From CAKZQX01 sp034435975 (GTDB lineage: Bacteria; Chloroflexota; Chloroflexia; Chloroflexales; Chloroflexaceae): a stretch of DNA of 64,000 nt. Location: assembly GCA_034435975.1 (NCBI GenBank), contig DAOTWD010000103.1, positions 48,494-112,493 on the forward strand, written 5' to 3'. Positions 51,723 through 59,767 of the stretch are shown here, piece by piece. The notes below the pieces were generated by a model. That model worked only from the letters and a program-made list of their open reading frames with translations. It had not been told where the DNA came from and did no database searches. Position numbers and translations under genes: made by a program. Within the stretch, counting starts at the first letter, position 1, and every line of letters begins with the position of its first letter.

Positions 51723-52865
51723 ATGGCCGAAACAACACAACACCATGAACAACCACGGTGGAAATTGCCTGAGCGGAAGGAGATCGAGTACCGGGTAGTA
51801 TCCCTGCTGGTTCCCATCCTGTCTGTCTTCACCGCGCTGGTACTGGGGGCGCTGATCATCCGGTTAACCGGCAAAGACTGGATGGCGGCCTATATCGGGC
51901 TGTGGCAAGGTTCGTTTGGCTCGCCAGGCGCAATCGCGGGTACTCTTGTGCGTTCAACTCCTTTTATTATCACTGGTCTGGCAGTGGCACTTGGCTTCAA
52001 GGCCGGGTTGTTTAATATTGGTGCTGAGGGACAGTTGTATGCCGGGGCGTTACTCGCGGTGGTGATGGGTACGAGCCTGGTGAGATGGCCAGCCGTAATC
52101 CATGTGCCCCTGGCGATTGTCGCCGGGGCCGTGGGCGGGATGATCTGGGGGGCAATTCCCGGCTATCTGAAGGCACGCACAGGGGCGCACGAAGTCATTA
52201 ATACCATTATGCTCAACTATATTGCGCTGCGCATGACCGAATGGCTGATCAAGAGTCGCACGCCCTATATTCTGGGCGATCCGCTTGATCCCAGTGGGTC
52301 ACGCACCCGCTTTATTGCCGCCAGCGCAGTATTACCGCGTATTCCCAATACGAACTTACATGCGGGGATTCTGATCGCCGGGCTGTTAACGCTTCTAGTC
52401 TACTGGTTGCTCTATTACACAACGATCGGTTTTGAATTGCGCACCATTGGGGCGAATCCGGCAGCAGCACGCTATGCCGGTATTCATGTGCCCCATACGA
52501 TGGTGCTGGCGATGGCTTTGAGTGGGATGCTGGCCGGCCTGGCTGGTGCGGGTGAGGTGCTGGGTGTCGAGCGGGCGCTCCGGGCTGATTTTTTCTCAGG
52601 ATTAGGTTTCGACAGTATTGCTGTGGCATTGCTGGCTCGTAGCAACCCGCTCGCAATGATTGCCTCGGGACTGTTATGGGGGGGATTACTGAATGGGGCG
52701 CGTCTGATGCAGGTGCGTGCCGAGTTATCGATCGATATGATCAAGATTGTGCAGGCCTTAATTATTATGTTTGTGGCAGCTGATCAGATTGTGCGCTGGA
52801 TCTACCGCATCCGAGTACACAAACCCGACGACGAAGCGACCTTCTCGCGTGGGTGGGGAACATAA
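51723..52865 (+). CDS. BMP-type ABC importer permease (YufP/NupP-like)
   Basis: This 380-residue membrane protein (from ATG 51723; a GTG at 51708 adds five residues) has about nine hydrophobic helices. Conserved blocks are the GFKAGLFNIGAEGQLYAGAL motif (about 90-110), GAIPGYLKARTGAHEVINTIMLNY (given as GAIPGYLKARTGAHEV then INTIMLNY) and RTIGANPAAARYAGI (about 240-255), all usual for the BPD_transp_2 permeases of nucleoside importers. It begins 5 bases after the ATPase stop. The second permease and the BMP lipoprotein are missing downstream, where a minus-strand sigma-factor gene begins, so the complete importer is not encoded here. Confidence 0.88.
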   Translation: MAETTQHHEQPRWKLPERKEIEYRVVSLLVPILSVFTALVLGALIIRLTGKDWMAAYIGLWQGSFGSPGAIAGTLVRSTPFIITGLAVALGFKAGLFNIGAEGQLYAGALLAVVMGTSLVRWPAVIHVPLAIVAGAVGGMIWGAIPGYLKARTGAHEVINTIMLNYIALRMTEWLIKSRTPYILGDPLDPSGSRTRFIAASAVLPRIPNTNLHAGILIAGLLTLLVYWLLYYTTIGFELRTIGANPAAARYAGIHVPHTMVLAMALSGMLAGLAGAGEVLGVERALRADFFSGLGFDSIAVALLARSNPLAMIASGLLWGGLLNGARLMQVRAELSIDMIKIVQALIIMFVAADQIVRWIYRIRVHKPDDEATFSRGWGT

Positions 52866-52889
52866 GCAGGTTGTGGCAATATGCACCGT

Positions 52890-53513
52890 TCAGGAGGTAT
52901 ACGGCGCAGCACGGTTGACACGGGCATTGACCGGTGACACATGACGATCATAAGTCGGGTTCATATGCACTGCATTGTCTGGTTGCAGCAGGCGTGCCAG
53001 CGTCTGGATGCCCCGATGTTGTAGTGCTTTGACTGCACCTTCGGTACGACCGAGTTGCCGAGCTATTTCCTGTATCGATCGCTCACTAATGAAACGCAAC
53101 ATAATCACCTGGCGCTGGCTTTCTGTCAAATGGTTCAAGCTCTGGTACAATTCTTCATAATCGAGTTTGGTATCAAGGACGCTTTCAGGGCCATCGCAGA
53201 TATCTGTCCAGGTTTCAAGAGGCAATTGTTGACATTTGTAGCGTCGGCGTAGGGTGTCGATAGTACGATCATGGGCAATGCGGTAGAGCCAGGCTGCAAT
53301 TGACCAGCCCCGATCTTCATATCGTTCCATACCTTCCAGCATACGTAGAAAGGCCTCGGCCCGTAGATCGTCGGCCAGGTCGCGGTCGCCAACTCGATAG
53401 TAGATGTAGCGATAAAGGGCTTGTGCATCGCGTTCATAAATGGTCGTCAGAGCATGCACATCGGCCAATTTGGCGCGGCTAATCAACTCTGATTCAGTGC
53501 TCGAACGTGTCAT
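52890..53513 (-). CDS. ECF-type sigma-70 family RNA polymerase sigma factor
   Basis: This 207-residue protein has region 2 (LYRYIYYRVGDRDLADDLRAEAFLRML in two parts: LYRYIYYRVGDRDLADD and LRAEAFLRML; near 33-60, binds -10 DNA and core polymerase) and region 4 (about 125-180, LTESQRQVIMLRFI and RSIQEIARQLGRTEGAVKAL, the -35-binding helix-turn-helix). There is no region 1.1 or 3, which is the ECF/group 4 layout. A ~30-residue C-terminal tail is atypical. No anti-sigma gene is adjacent, so control is unclear. A promoter on the minus strand has TTTACG (53602-53607 complement), 16-base spacer and TATACT (53580-53585 complement). Confidence 0.9.
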   Translation of the reverse strand: MTRSSTESELISRAKLADVHALTTIYERDAQALYRYIYYRVGDRDLADDLRAEAFLRMLEGMERYEDRGWSIAAWLYRIAHDRTIDTLRRRYKCQQLPLETWTDICDGPESVLDTKLDYEELYQSLNHLTESQRQVIMLRFISERSIQEIARQLGRTEGAVKALQHRGIQTLARLLQPDNAVHMNPTYDRHVSPVNARVNRAAPYTS

Positions 53514-53579
53514 GGGTTTACTCCGGTATAGCTGCTCGATGGTATGTGGTTGCGCGCATTATCACTATACCCGGTTCTT

Positions 53580-53607
53580 AGTATAACATATACATCCTGG
53601 GCGTAAA
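53580..53607 (-). promoter_or_regulatory. Putative promoter of the sigma-factor gene
   Basis: On the minus strand: TTTACG (53602-53607), 16-base spacer, TATACT (53580-53585) preceded by TGT, an extended -10. Distance to the start codon is about 65 bases. Confidence 0.45.
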
Positions 53608-53656
53608 GGTGCCGCCCGGTTGTGATTGTATGCAAAGTGTGTTGACCTTCAGGATA

Positions 53657-53665
53657 TGCTACAAT
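53657..53665 (+). promoter_or_regulatory. Extended -10 promoter of pcm, likely leaderless
   Basis: TGC plus TACAAT (53660-53665). The expected start point coincides with ATG 53673, so the mRNA would have almost no leader. An ATG at 53664 overlaps the -10 itself and is an unlikely start. Confidence 0.5.
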
Positions 53666-53672
53666 GCAGGGT

Positions 53673-54320
53673 ATGGATCGTGAACGACTCAATATGGTGC
53701 GTAAGCAGTTGATGCGTCGCAATATTCGTGACCGAGCTGTACTGGAGGCTATGTCTACTGTACCACGTCATTTGTTCCTGCCCGAAAACGTGCGCCAATA
53801 TGCTTATGAAGATCGGGCGCTGCCTCTGAGCGCCGGGCAGACGGTCTCACAACCGTTTATTGTGGCGCTGATGGCGCAGGCTCTGATGTTGACCGGGAAC
53901 GAGCGGGTGTTGGAAGTGGGCACAGGTTCTGGTTATGCGGCTGCGGTGTTGAGTTTGCTGACGGCTGAGGTGTACACTATTGAGGTTGTGTCTGATCTGG
54001 CAGAGACGGCCCGGTCACGTCTGGCTGCGCTTGGTTATCACAATGTACATGTGCTGCTCCGCGATGGCACTTCCGGGTTGCCCGAATATGCGCCCTATAA
54101 TGCAATAACTGTGGCGGCTGCTTCACCGTGGGTACCACAACCTTTGCGTCAGCAACTGGCTGACGGTGGGCGGCTGGTTATTCCTGTTGGTGGCCGTGAT
54201 GACCAGTTATTGTTACGCCTGACGCGCCAGGGTGAGATGATCAAAACCGAACGCCTCAGTAGCGTGCGGTTTGTACCGCTGATTGGTGAGCATGCCTGGA
54301 AAGACGGCGAGGGTCACTAA
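53673..54320 (+). CDS. pcm: Protein-L-isoaspartate O-methyltransferase
   Basis: This 215-residue protein (218 if ATG 53664 is used) methylates isoaspartyl residues for protein repair. The PCMT signature is present: PRHLFLPENVRQYAYEDRAL (near 31-50), SAGQTVSQPFIVALMAQAL (near 53-70) and motif I RVLEVGTGSGYAAAVLSLL. VVIPVGG-like RLVIPVGGRDDQ and a short C-terminus complete the fold. The start at 53673 is preferred because the extended -10 places the transcript start on it. It is followed after 193 bases by an M50 protease gene. Confidence 0.92.
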   Translation: MDRERLNMVRKQLMRRNIRDRAVLEAMSTVPRHLFLPENVRQYAYEDRALPLSAGQTVSQPFIVALMAQALMLTGNERVLEVGTGSGYAAAVLSLLTAEVYTIEVVSDLAETARSRLAALGYHNVHVLLRDGTSGLPEYAPYNAITVAAASPWVPQPLRQQLADGGRLVIPVGGRDDQLLLRLTRQGEMIKTERLSSVRFVPLIGEHAWKDGEGH

Positions 54321-54513
54321 TACGATAACGCGATTTTTCATCACAGCGGACGCAGAGGAACATAGACGCTATTGCGACACTATAGTGCTTGCCTCGGCAT
54401 TATGCTCGCTGTGGTGTGATCTCGGTCATTCTACTCGCTGTTGTCCCAGGCTGCTCAATCCAGGTCGAATCGTATATTTTTCCAATGGTGTACCGAAAGG
54501 AGCAAGAGGTATT

Positions 54514-55134
54514 GTGCGTAGCAGGCTTTCTCCCCCTGGTGAAGATGTCTTTGCACGGGGCACACGTGACGATCTGGAGTTGCTGAAGGCCTGGGCCGGC
54601 ACCTCGCTGGCCTTTGCGATCTTTCAAGTTGGCGGCAATATCCTGACCTCGTTTTTCTGGACGGTGTTGTTCATCTCAGCCGTAACCTGTGGGATTGGTT
54701 TTGTGCTACACGAACTGGCCCATCGAGTGCTGGCTCGCAGCTATGGGGCTGAGGCGCATTTTATCGCCAATAATCCCTGGCTGCTGCTTTCGATCGTTAT
54801 CGCCTTTGGTGGCTTCTTTATTGCTGCTCCAGGTGCGGTATGGCACCGGGGCTACCTGACCGCGCGCCAGAGCGGCTTGATTGCCCTTGCCGGGCCAGTT
54901 ACCAATCTGGTACTCGCCGTGTTGTTCATGATGCTGAGTTTTATTGCTCCCCAGGGCTTCTGGAGTACCCTGGCCAATGTTGGCTATTCCATCAATGCGT
55001 GGCTGGGTTTGTTCAACATGATTCCGGCCGGGCCATTTGATGGCGCAAAAGTGCTGAATTGGAGTCCGCTGGTGTTCGGTATCACCGTGGCGGTCGCTAT
55101 TATGCTGGTGTTTGTGTTGCCCAGAGTCATATGA
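54514..55134 (+). CDS. Membrane-embedded M50 metalloprotease-like protein (site-2-protease family)
   Basis: Start GTG 54514 is chosen because AGAGG is 4 bases upstream and the earlier frame looks non-coding; this gives 206 residues. It has about four membrane helices. The zinc site is HELAH (His66, Glu67, His70) in helix 2. The second conserved motif NMIPAGPFDG (about 166-175) supplies the Asp and the NPDG-type turn, matching the short M50B proteins. It would cleave within membranes, possibly anti-sigma factors or signal peptides. It is the second gene after pcm; tpiA follows on the same strand. No PDZ or CBS domain is present. Confidence 0.85.
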   Translation: MRSRLSPPGEDVFARGTRDDLELLKAWAGTSLAFAIFQVGGNILTSFFWTVLFISAVTCGIGFVLHELAHRVLARSYGAEAHFIANNPWLLLSIVIAFGGFFIAAPGAVWHRGYLTARQSGLIALAGPVTNLVLAVLFMMLSFIAPQGFWSTLANVGYSINAWLGLFNMIPAGPFDGAKVLNWSPLVFGITVAVAIMLVFVLPRVI

Positions 55135-55349
55135 TCTATCCCGATGACCGGCGGTCACCAGAGTGCTGGATGGTGTAGGAGTGTTTTTCCACGGTTGCTA
55201 TAGCAAGCCTGTTGGAATGGTAACCATGAGGTCGCAGCTTTAGTCGGGATAGAGTACGATCGGGCGAAAGCCAGGATGCCGGTCTCCACAACGGTGGAGG
55301 ATTGCTCTATACCAGGGTTGACCTGACAGCAAAGCCAGCGCTGCCTGAA

Positions 55350-55378
55350 TTGTGCAATGGTTCAGGTGGCAATATAAT
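55350..55378 (+). promoter_or_regulatory. Promoter of tpiA
   Basis: TTGTGC (55350-55355), 17-base spacer, TATAAT (55373-55378). CCTGAA (55344-55349) and TTCAGG (55361-55366) form an inverted repeat across the -35. About 48 bases before the tpiA start. Confidence 0.6.
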
Positions 55379-55425
55379 ACGGTTTCACAACCTGATAATG
55401 TCGCATAAGGAGGTAAACAAGGCGT

Positions 55426-56178
55426 ATGCGTATTCCCTTGCTTGCAGGTAATTGGAAAATGTACAAAACCGTCGGTGAGGCTGTCGAACTGGTGGAAGCA
55501 CTCCTGGCAGGACTGGGTTCTATCGCTGACCGCGAGGTTCTCGTCTGTCCGCCGTACACAGCGCTGGATCGGATCGGGGCGCTGGTCGCGGGCAAGCCGA
55601 TCGCACTCGGTGCCCAGGATGTGTTCTACGAAGCTGAAGGAGCGTACACCGGAGCGATTGCGCCGCGCATGCTGCGTGATGTCGGCTGTACCTATGTCAT
55701 CGTGGGTCACAGTGAGCGGCGACAGATTTTTGGCGAAGACGATGCGCTGGTGAACCGGAAATTGCATGCGGCGCTGGCGCATGAATTACGCCCGATCATG
55801 TGTGTGGGGGAGAGTAAACCCCAGCGTGATGCGGGCCAGGCCGAGGCAATTGTGATCGGGCAGGTGCGCGCCGGTCTGTCCAATATCACTGCGGCCCAGA
55901 TGCAGTCGGTGGTAATTGCCTATGAGCCGATCTGGGCGATTGGAACTGGGGATACCGCAACGCCTGCCGATGCACAGGCCATGCATGCCGCTATTCGCCG
56001 TACCCTGATCGAACTCTATGGCGCAGAGACGGCCAGTGGCGTGCGTATTCAGTATGGTGGGAGTGTCAAACCTGATAACGTGGATGAGTTGATGGCCCAA
56101 CCGGACATTGATGGGGCACTGGTGGGTGGCGCGTCACTCAAGGCCGATAGCTTTTTGCGGATCGTGCAATTTCGTTAA
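55426..56178 (+). CDS. tpiA: Triosephosphate isomerase
   Basis: This 250-residue glycolytic enzyme interconverts dihydroxyacetone phosphate and glyceraldehyde-3-phosphate. The fold's residues are present: GNWKMYKT (Asn/Lys near 9-12), VGHSERR with the electrophile His (about 95), AYEPIWAIGTG with the catalytic Glu (about 167), loop 6 next to it, and YGGSVKPDNV and LVGGASLKAD for phosphate binding. The start has AAGGAGG about 12 bases upstream. It follows the promoter at 55350. No other glycolytic gene is adjacent; a CNNM-type gene lies downstream. Confidence 0.97.
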   Translation: MRIPLLAGNWKMYKTVGEAVELVEALLAGLGSIADREVLVCPPYTALDRIGALVAGKPIALGAQDVFYEAEGAYTGAIAPRMLRDVGCTYVIVGHSERRQIFGEDDALVNRKLHAALAHELRPIMCVGESKPQRDAGQAEAIVIGQVRAGLSNITAAQMQSVVIAYEPIWAIGTGDTATPADAQAMHAAIRRTLIELYGAETASGVRIQYGGSVKPDNVDELMAQPDIDGALVGGASLKADSFLRIVQFR

Positions 56179-56304
56179 AGTAGGAATCGGCGGAGTGTTC
56201 CCCGTCACAACCCATTGCCGGTATGCGACATCGCAGGTCACAGGTGCGCCTGTCTGCCTGCGATGTCTGATCCAGGCCAGCAACTGTCTATCTGGGGTAT
56301 CATT

Positions 56305-57615
56305 ATGCTATTGGAGATCAGCCTCATTCTAGTGCTGGTCGTGGCCTATAGTGTGTGCGCTGGCACGGATGGTGCCCTGATCGCTGCCCGACGCGGACGC
56401 TTGCAGCAGAGCGCCGACCAGGGCCATCAGTCAGCCATGGTTGCTATTCGTCTGCAGGACGATGCCTACCAACTCTTGTCAACGGTGCGAGCCACGCTGG
56501 TGCTGATCGCTATTCTGATAGGGGCACTCGGGGGATTGAATTTGACGACCGCGCTAACTGGATGGCTACGGCCGTTGCCCGTGGTTGGTATATATGCCGA
56601 ACACGTGTCGTTAGCGCTGGTCGTGTTTAGTATCACCTGCCTGGTACTGGTGCTGGGCGAAGTGGTGCCCCGGCGTCTCACGCTCCAGAACGCTGAGGCG
56701 TTTGTGATCCGCATCGCGCGCCCGATGCTCTGCTTTACGCGGCTTGGTCGTCCCCTGGTTATGCTGGTGATGGGGTGCAGTGAGGGGTTACTCTGGCTGT
56801 TGGGGCGGCGCAGTGTCGCTGCCGAGCCAGTCACCGAAGATGACATTCGCCAGATTGTGCGCGAGGGTGCACAGGGTGGTATTGTTGCACCCGAAGAGCA
56901 AGAACTAATCGAGAGTGTTTTTGAATTTAGCACCCTTGTAGTGCGCCACATTATGACCCCGCGCCGCGATGTATATGCGCTTGAATCCGAAGCACTCCTG
57001 GGCGATGTGCTGGATGATTTACTGGAAAGTGGCTTTTCACGATTTCCGGTCTATGACCAGGATCTCGATCATGTGGTCGGTATCGTGCATGTGCGCGATC
57101 TGTTGCGTTCGTATCGCGCCGATGGCGCAAACATACCCGTGCGGACGATGATGTATCGTCCCGTCTTTGTGCCCGAAAGCGGGCGTGCGGCCGTCCTTCT
57201 CGCTACCTTTCGCAAAAGCAAGCAGCATATGGCGATCGTTGTCAGCGAACATGGTGGGGTGGAAGGGGTGGTAACGCTGGAAGATGTGCTGGAAAAACTG
57301 GTGGGCGATATTGCCGATGAGCATGACGAAGCCGCAGATCGGGCGTTGATAGAACGCGAGGATGGCTCCTTGTTGATCGATGGTCTCTTGCCGATTGACG
57401 AGTTTAAGCAGCATCTGAACCTCAAAGCATTGCCGGGCGAGGAGGTGTATCGGTTTGATACCCTGGCCGGTTTTGTCCTCAGCCTGTTTGGGCAGATACC
57501 GCGCACGGGCGACGTTGTGCGCTGGAGCGACTGGCGCTTTGAAGTGGTGGACATGGATGGCTTGCGTATTGATAAAATCCTGGCATTGCGTGAGGTCAAC
57601 CCGTCCAGGAAATGA
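56305..57615 (+). CDS. CNNM/CBS-domain membrane protein (CorC/HlyC family, UPF0053)
   Basis: Start ATG 56305 (MLLEISLILVLVV) is preferred because GGGG precedes it and the DUF21 membrane domain begins there; ATG 56263 adds 14 residues. This gives 436 residues. The layout is a DUF21 transmembrane region with four helices (about 1-160), a CBS pair (about 205-330: VRHIMTPRRDVYAL and EGVVTLEDVLEKLVGDI), and a CorC_HlyC domain (about 350-430). Such proteins relate to magnesium/cobalt efflux or to membrane-integrity functions; the actual substrate is unknown. It lies 126 bases after tpiA on the same strand, possibly co-transcribed. Confidence 0.87.
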   Translation: MLLEISLILVLVVAYSVCAGTDGALIAARRGRLQQSADQGHQSAMVAIRLQDDAYQLLSTVRATLVLIAILIGALGGLNLTTALTGWLRPLPVVGIYAEHVSLALVVFSITCLVLVLGEVVPRRLTLQNAEAFVIRIARPMLCFTRLGRPLVMLVMGCSEGLLWLLGRRSVAAEPVTEDDIRQIVREGAQGGIVAPEEQELIESVFEFSTLVVRHIMTPRRDVYALESEALLGDVLDDLLESGFSRFPVYDQDLDHVVGIVHVRDLLRSYRADGANIPVRTMMYRPVFVPESGRAAVLLATFRKSKQHMAIVVSEHGGVEGVVTLEDVLEKLVGDIADEHDEAADRALIEREDGSLLIDGLLPIDEFKQHLNLKALPGEEVYRFDTLAGFVLSLFGQIPRTGDVVRWSDWRFEVVDMDGLRIDKILALREVNPSRK

Positions 57616-57644
57616 CCAGGTCACCGTTCCCAATGAAAGTCTGG

Positions 57645-57673
57645 TTTCATGGTGCGCGGCTTTGTGCTACACT
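57645..57673 (+). promoter_or_regulatory. Putative promoter of the VWA gene
   Basis: TTTCAT (57645-57650), 17-base spacer, TACACT (57668-57673) preceded by TGC. The -10 is followed 20 bases later by the MITE-like element (57693-57803), so the leader would carry that element. Confidence 0.4.
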
Positions 57674-57692
57674 ATAGTGCGGTAGTTGTTGT

Positions 57693-57803
57693 GTAACCGT
57701 TCCGGTGGGGTAGTTGGGAAGGTCAGTACCCCTCCAGACGGTTCTTTGTCGGCCCGTTGGGGCCACTTTTCCGCTCTGCCGCAGGCGCAAAGGGGAACGA
57801 ACC
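57693..57803 (+). repeat. Diverged copy of the MITE-like element
   Basis: Left end GTAACCGTTCCGGTGG (57693-57708) matches the 16-bp end of the 11996 element with one change. TACCCCTCC and GGCGCAAAGGGGAACGAACC follow as weaker matches. The right end is eroded, so limits are approximate. Confidence 0.55.
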
Positions 57804-57874
57804 TTGCAACCCTATACCTTGTGTCCATACCAGCGCTCACTGCTATCGTTGACAGGCTTACAAAGGAGTATCTT

Positions 57875-59143
57875 ATGACCGGTGAAGTCAATTTGCGGGC
57901 AACGCTTGCGCGGCCCTTTGTGGCGACAACGGCCAATGCGCAAGTTTCATATCTTTTACTCGAACTACAACCTTCCCAGACCATGGCCCAGGTGCGGGTG
58001 CCGGTCAATGTCAGTTTTGTTCTGGATCGCAGTGGGTCTATGAAGGGCGAAAAGATAGAGCGGGTACGCCGGGCAACGGCCACCGCGCTCGATCTGTTGG
58101 ACGCCCAGGATATCCTCTCGGTGGTAATCTTCGATCATCGCACGGAGGTCTTGATCCCGGCAGCCCCCGTCCAGAATCGGCGTGATTTGCAAGAAAAAAT
58201 TAGTAGTATTCGTGATGCCGGTGGCACAAAGATTGCGCCAGCCCTTGAGAAAGCTCTACAGGAAATTGAGAAAGCGGGCAGGAGCAGTATTCGGCGTCTG
58301 GTGCTGTTGACCGATGGTCAGACGGAAAACGAGAAGGAATGCCTGCTGCGTGCAGAACAGGCCGGACAACAGGGTGTACCCATTACGGCGCTCGGCGTTG
58401 GCAACGATTGGAACGAAGATCTGTTGATTGATATGGCGAATCGTTCTGGTGGCACCGCAGATTATATTGCCCATGCCGACACGATCGTCGAGTATTTTCA
58501 AAATACCGTACAACGCGCTCAAGCCACCGCGATTCAGAATGTGAGCGTGACGTTGCGCCTTGTACAGGGTGTTACACCGCGCGCTGTCTGGCAAGTGATA
58601 CCACTGATTGAAAACCTTGGCTATCGCCCAATTTCCGATCGCGATGTGAGCGTTCCACTCGGAGATCTGGAGACTAGCCAGGGTCGTACACTATTGATAG
58701 AGTTGCTAGTCGATCCGCGCCCAGTCGGGCAATATCGTATTGGTCAGGCCGAAGCAGCCTATGATGTGCCCACACTCAATCGTACCCAACAGAAGGTACG
58801 CACCGACATCATTCTGACCTATACCAATGATGCCAGCCAGATCAATCACGTGCATGCGCCGGTGATGAATATTGTCGAGAAAGTCAGTGCCTTCAAGTTG
58901 CAAACACGAGCGTTGCAGGACTTGCAGTCGGGGGATGTAGTCAATGCCACGCAGAAGCTCAAGAGCGCCATAACCCGCCTTCTGAACCAGGGCGAAGTTG
59001 AACTGGCAGAAACAATGCAACGCGAGGTGACAAACCTTGAGCAGCACGGCCAGCTCACCAGCGAGGGACAGAAGACGATTAAGTTCGGGACGCGCAAAAC
59101 GGTGCGCCTGAGCGATCTTGATGTACCTGGTGATGGAGGGTAG
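57875..59143 (+). CDS. VWA-domain protein (YfbK-like)
   Basis: Start ATG 57875 has AAAGGAG 5 bases upstream; the upstream frame is leader. The 422-residue protein has a von Willebrand A domain with metal site DRSGSMKG (Asp51, Ser53, Ser55), and LVLLTDGQTENE (about 152) and LGVGNDWNEDLL. The region to ~380 is YfbK-like: beta-rich then helical with TQKLKSAITRLLNQGEVELA. It has no signal peptide or membrane helix, so it is probably cytoplasmic. VWA proteins of this type form metal-dependent complexes with partner proteins. No partner MoxR ATPase is adjacent; it is otherwise an orphan. Confidence 0.83.
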   Translation: MTGEVNLRATLARPFVATTANAQVSYLLLELQPSQTMAQVRVPVNVSFVLDRSGSMKGEKIERVRRATATALDLLDAQDILSVVIFDHRTEVLIPAAPVQNRRDLQEKISSIRDAGGTKIAPALEKALQEIEKAGRSSIRRLVLLTDGQTENEKECLLRAEQAGQQGVPITALGVGNDWNEDLLIDMANRSGGTADYIAHADTIVEYFQNTVQRAQATAIQNVSVTLRLVQGVTPRAVWQVIPLIENLGYRPISDRDVSVPLGDLETSQGRTLLIELLVDPRPVGQYRIGQAEAAYDVPTLNRTQQKVRTDIILTYTNDASQINHVHAPVMNIVEKVSAFKLQTRALQDLQSGDVVNATQKLKSAITRLLNQGEVELAETMQREVTNLEQHGQLTSEGQKTIKFGTRKTVRLSDLDVPGDGG

Positions 59144-59290
59144 CATGTCAGGTTATGATGGTAGTCTGTGACCGGCCTGGTTCCAGATCTTCCCGCACAA
59201 CAATGCAGCGGGTCATACTTGTGACCGGGTACCTCAATGTTCAACGCTGATGAACAGCTGATAACCAGCGCACCCTCTGCGGCTACATCG

Positions 59291-59425
59291 TTATTGTTCA
59301 TTCTCCTTAAGCAGTGATAACCAGACCGTGAAGGTGCTGCCCTGGTTTTCCTGGTTGGCTACCTCGATTTCACCACCGTGACGAGTGACGATCTCTTTGA
59401 CAATGTATAGTTCGATCTCCATCCT
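59291..59425 (-). pseudogene. 3' remnant of a histidine kinase gene
   Basis: About 43 residues (MEIELYIVKEIVTRHGG then EIEVANQENQGSTFTVWLSL) are the end of a histidine-kinase ATPase domain, where LYIVKEIV-HGG normally follows the GLGLxI box. All upstream kinase parts are missing, replaced by the repeat element at 59478-59560. The ORF drawn through it (to 59530) is mostly repeat sequence. It appears to be a deletion remnant. Confidence 0.75.
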
Positions 59426-59477
59426 ACTAATCGAGCGTTCTCGGCACGAGGGTACAGCCCTCCCAAAACCCTGTTTC

Positions 59478-59560
59478 TGCCCGCCGTACAGCGGCGGGCA
59501 GAGAAGACTATCAGAGGCAAAGCCCCTCACTCCCCCCCTTTTCAGACAGTTTCGTTAGAA
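59478..59560 (-). repeat. About 70-bp dispersed repeat, copy 2
   Basis: Reverse complement of this stretch matches 33056-33127 (CTGAAAAGGGGGG, GAGGGGCTTTGCC, TCTTCTCTGCCCGCCGC). An additional hairpin GCCCGCCG...CGGCGGGC follows. It lies at the broken edge of the kinase remnant. Confidence 0.6.
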
Positions 59561-59681
59561 TGTACTTGCGGTGGATACATCAAAGCCCTGATGACATGAT
59601 CCGGTACCGCGTAAGTCCTGTTAGATGAACGTAAGCCTGTTGTACTGTGCGTTCAGACCTGAACATTTTTTGTGCAAAGGG

Positions 59682-59710
59682 TTGACAAAAACATGACACG
59701 GTGGTATATT
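59682..59710 (+). promoter_or_regulatory. Near-consensus promoter of the MFS gene
   Basis: TTGACA (59682-59687), 17-base spacer, TATATT (59705-59710). The best match in the window to the housekeeping consensus. About 57 bases before the MFS start. Confidence 0.75.
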
Positions 59711-59767
59711 GATGTATTATCTGTACTGGTTTTCACACACAATCAATGGCTTCAGGAAGGTACTACT

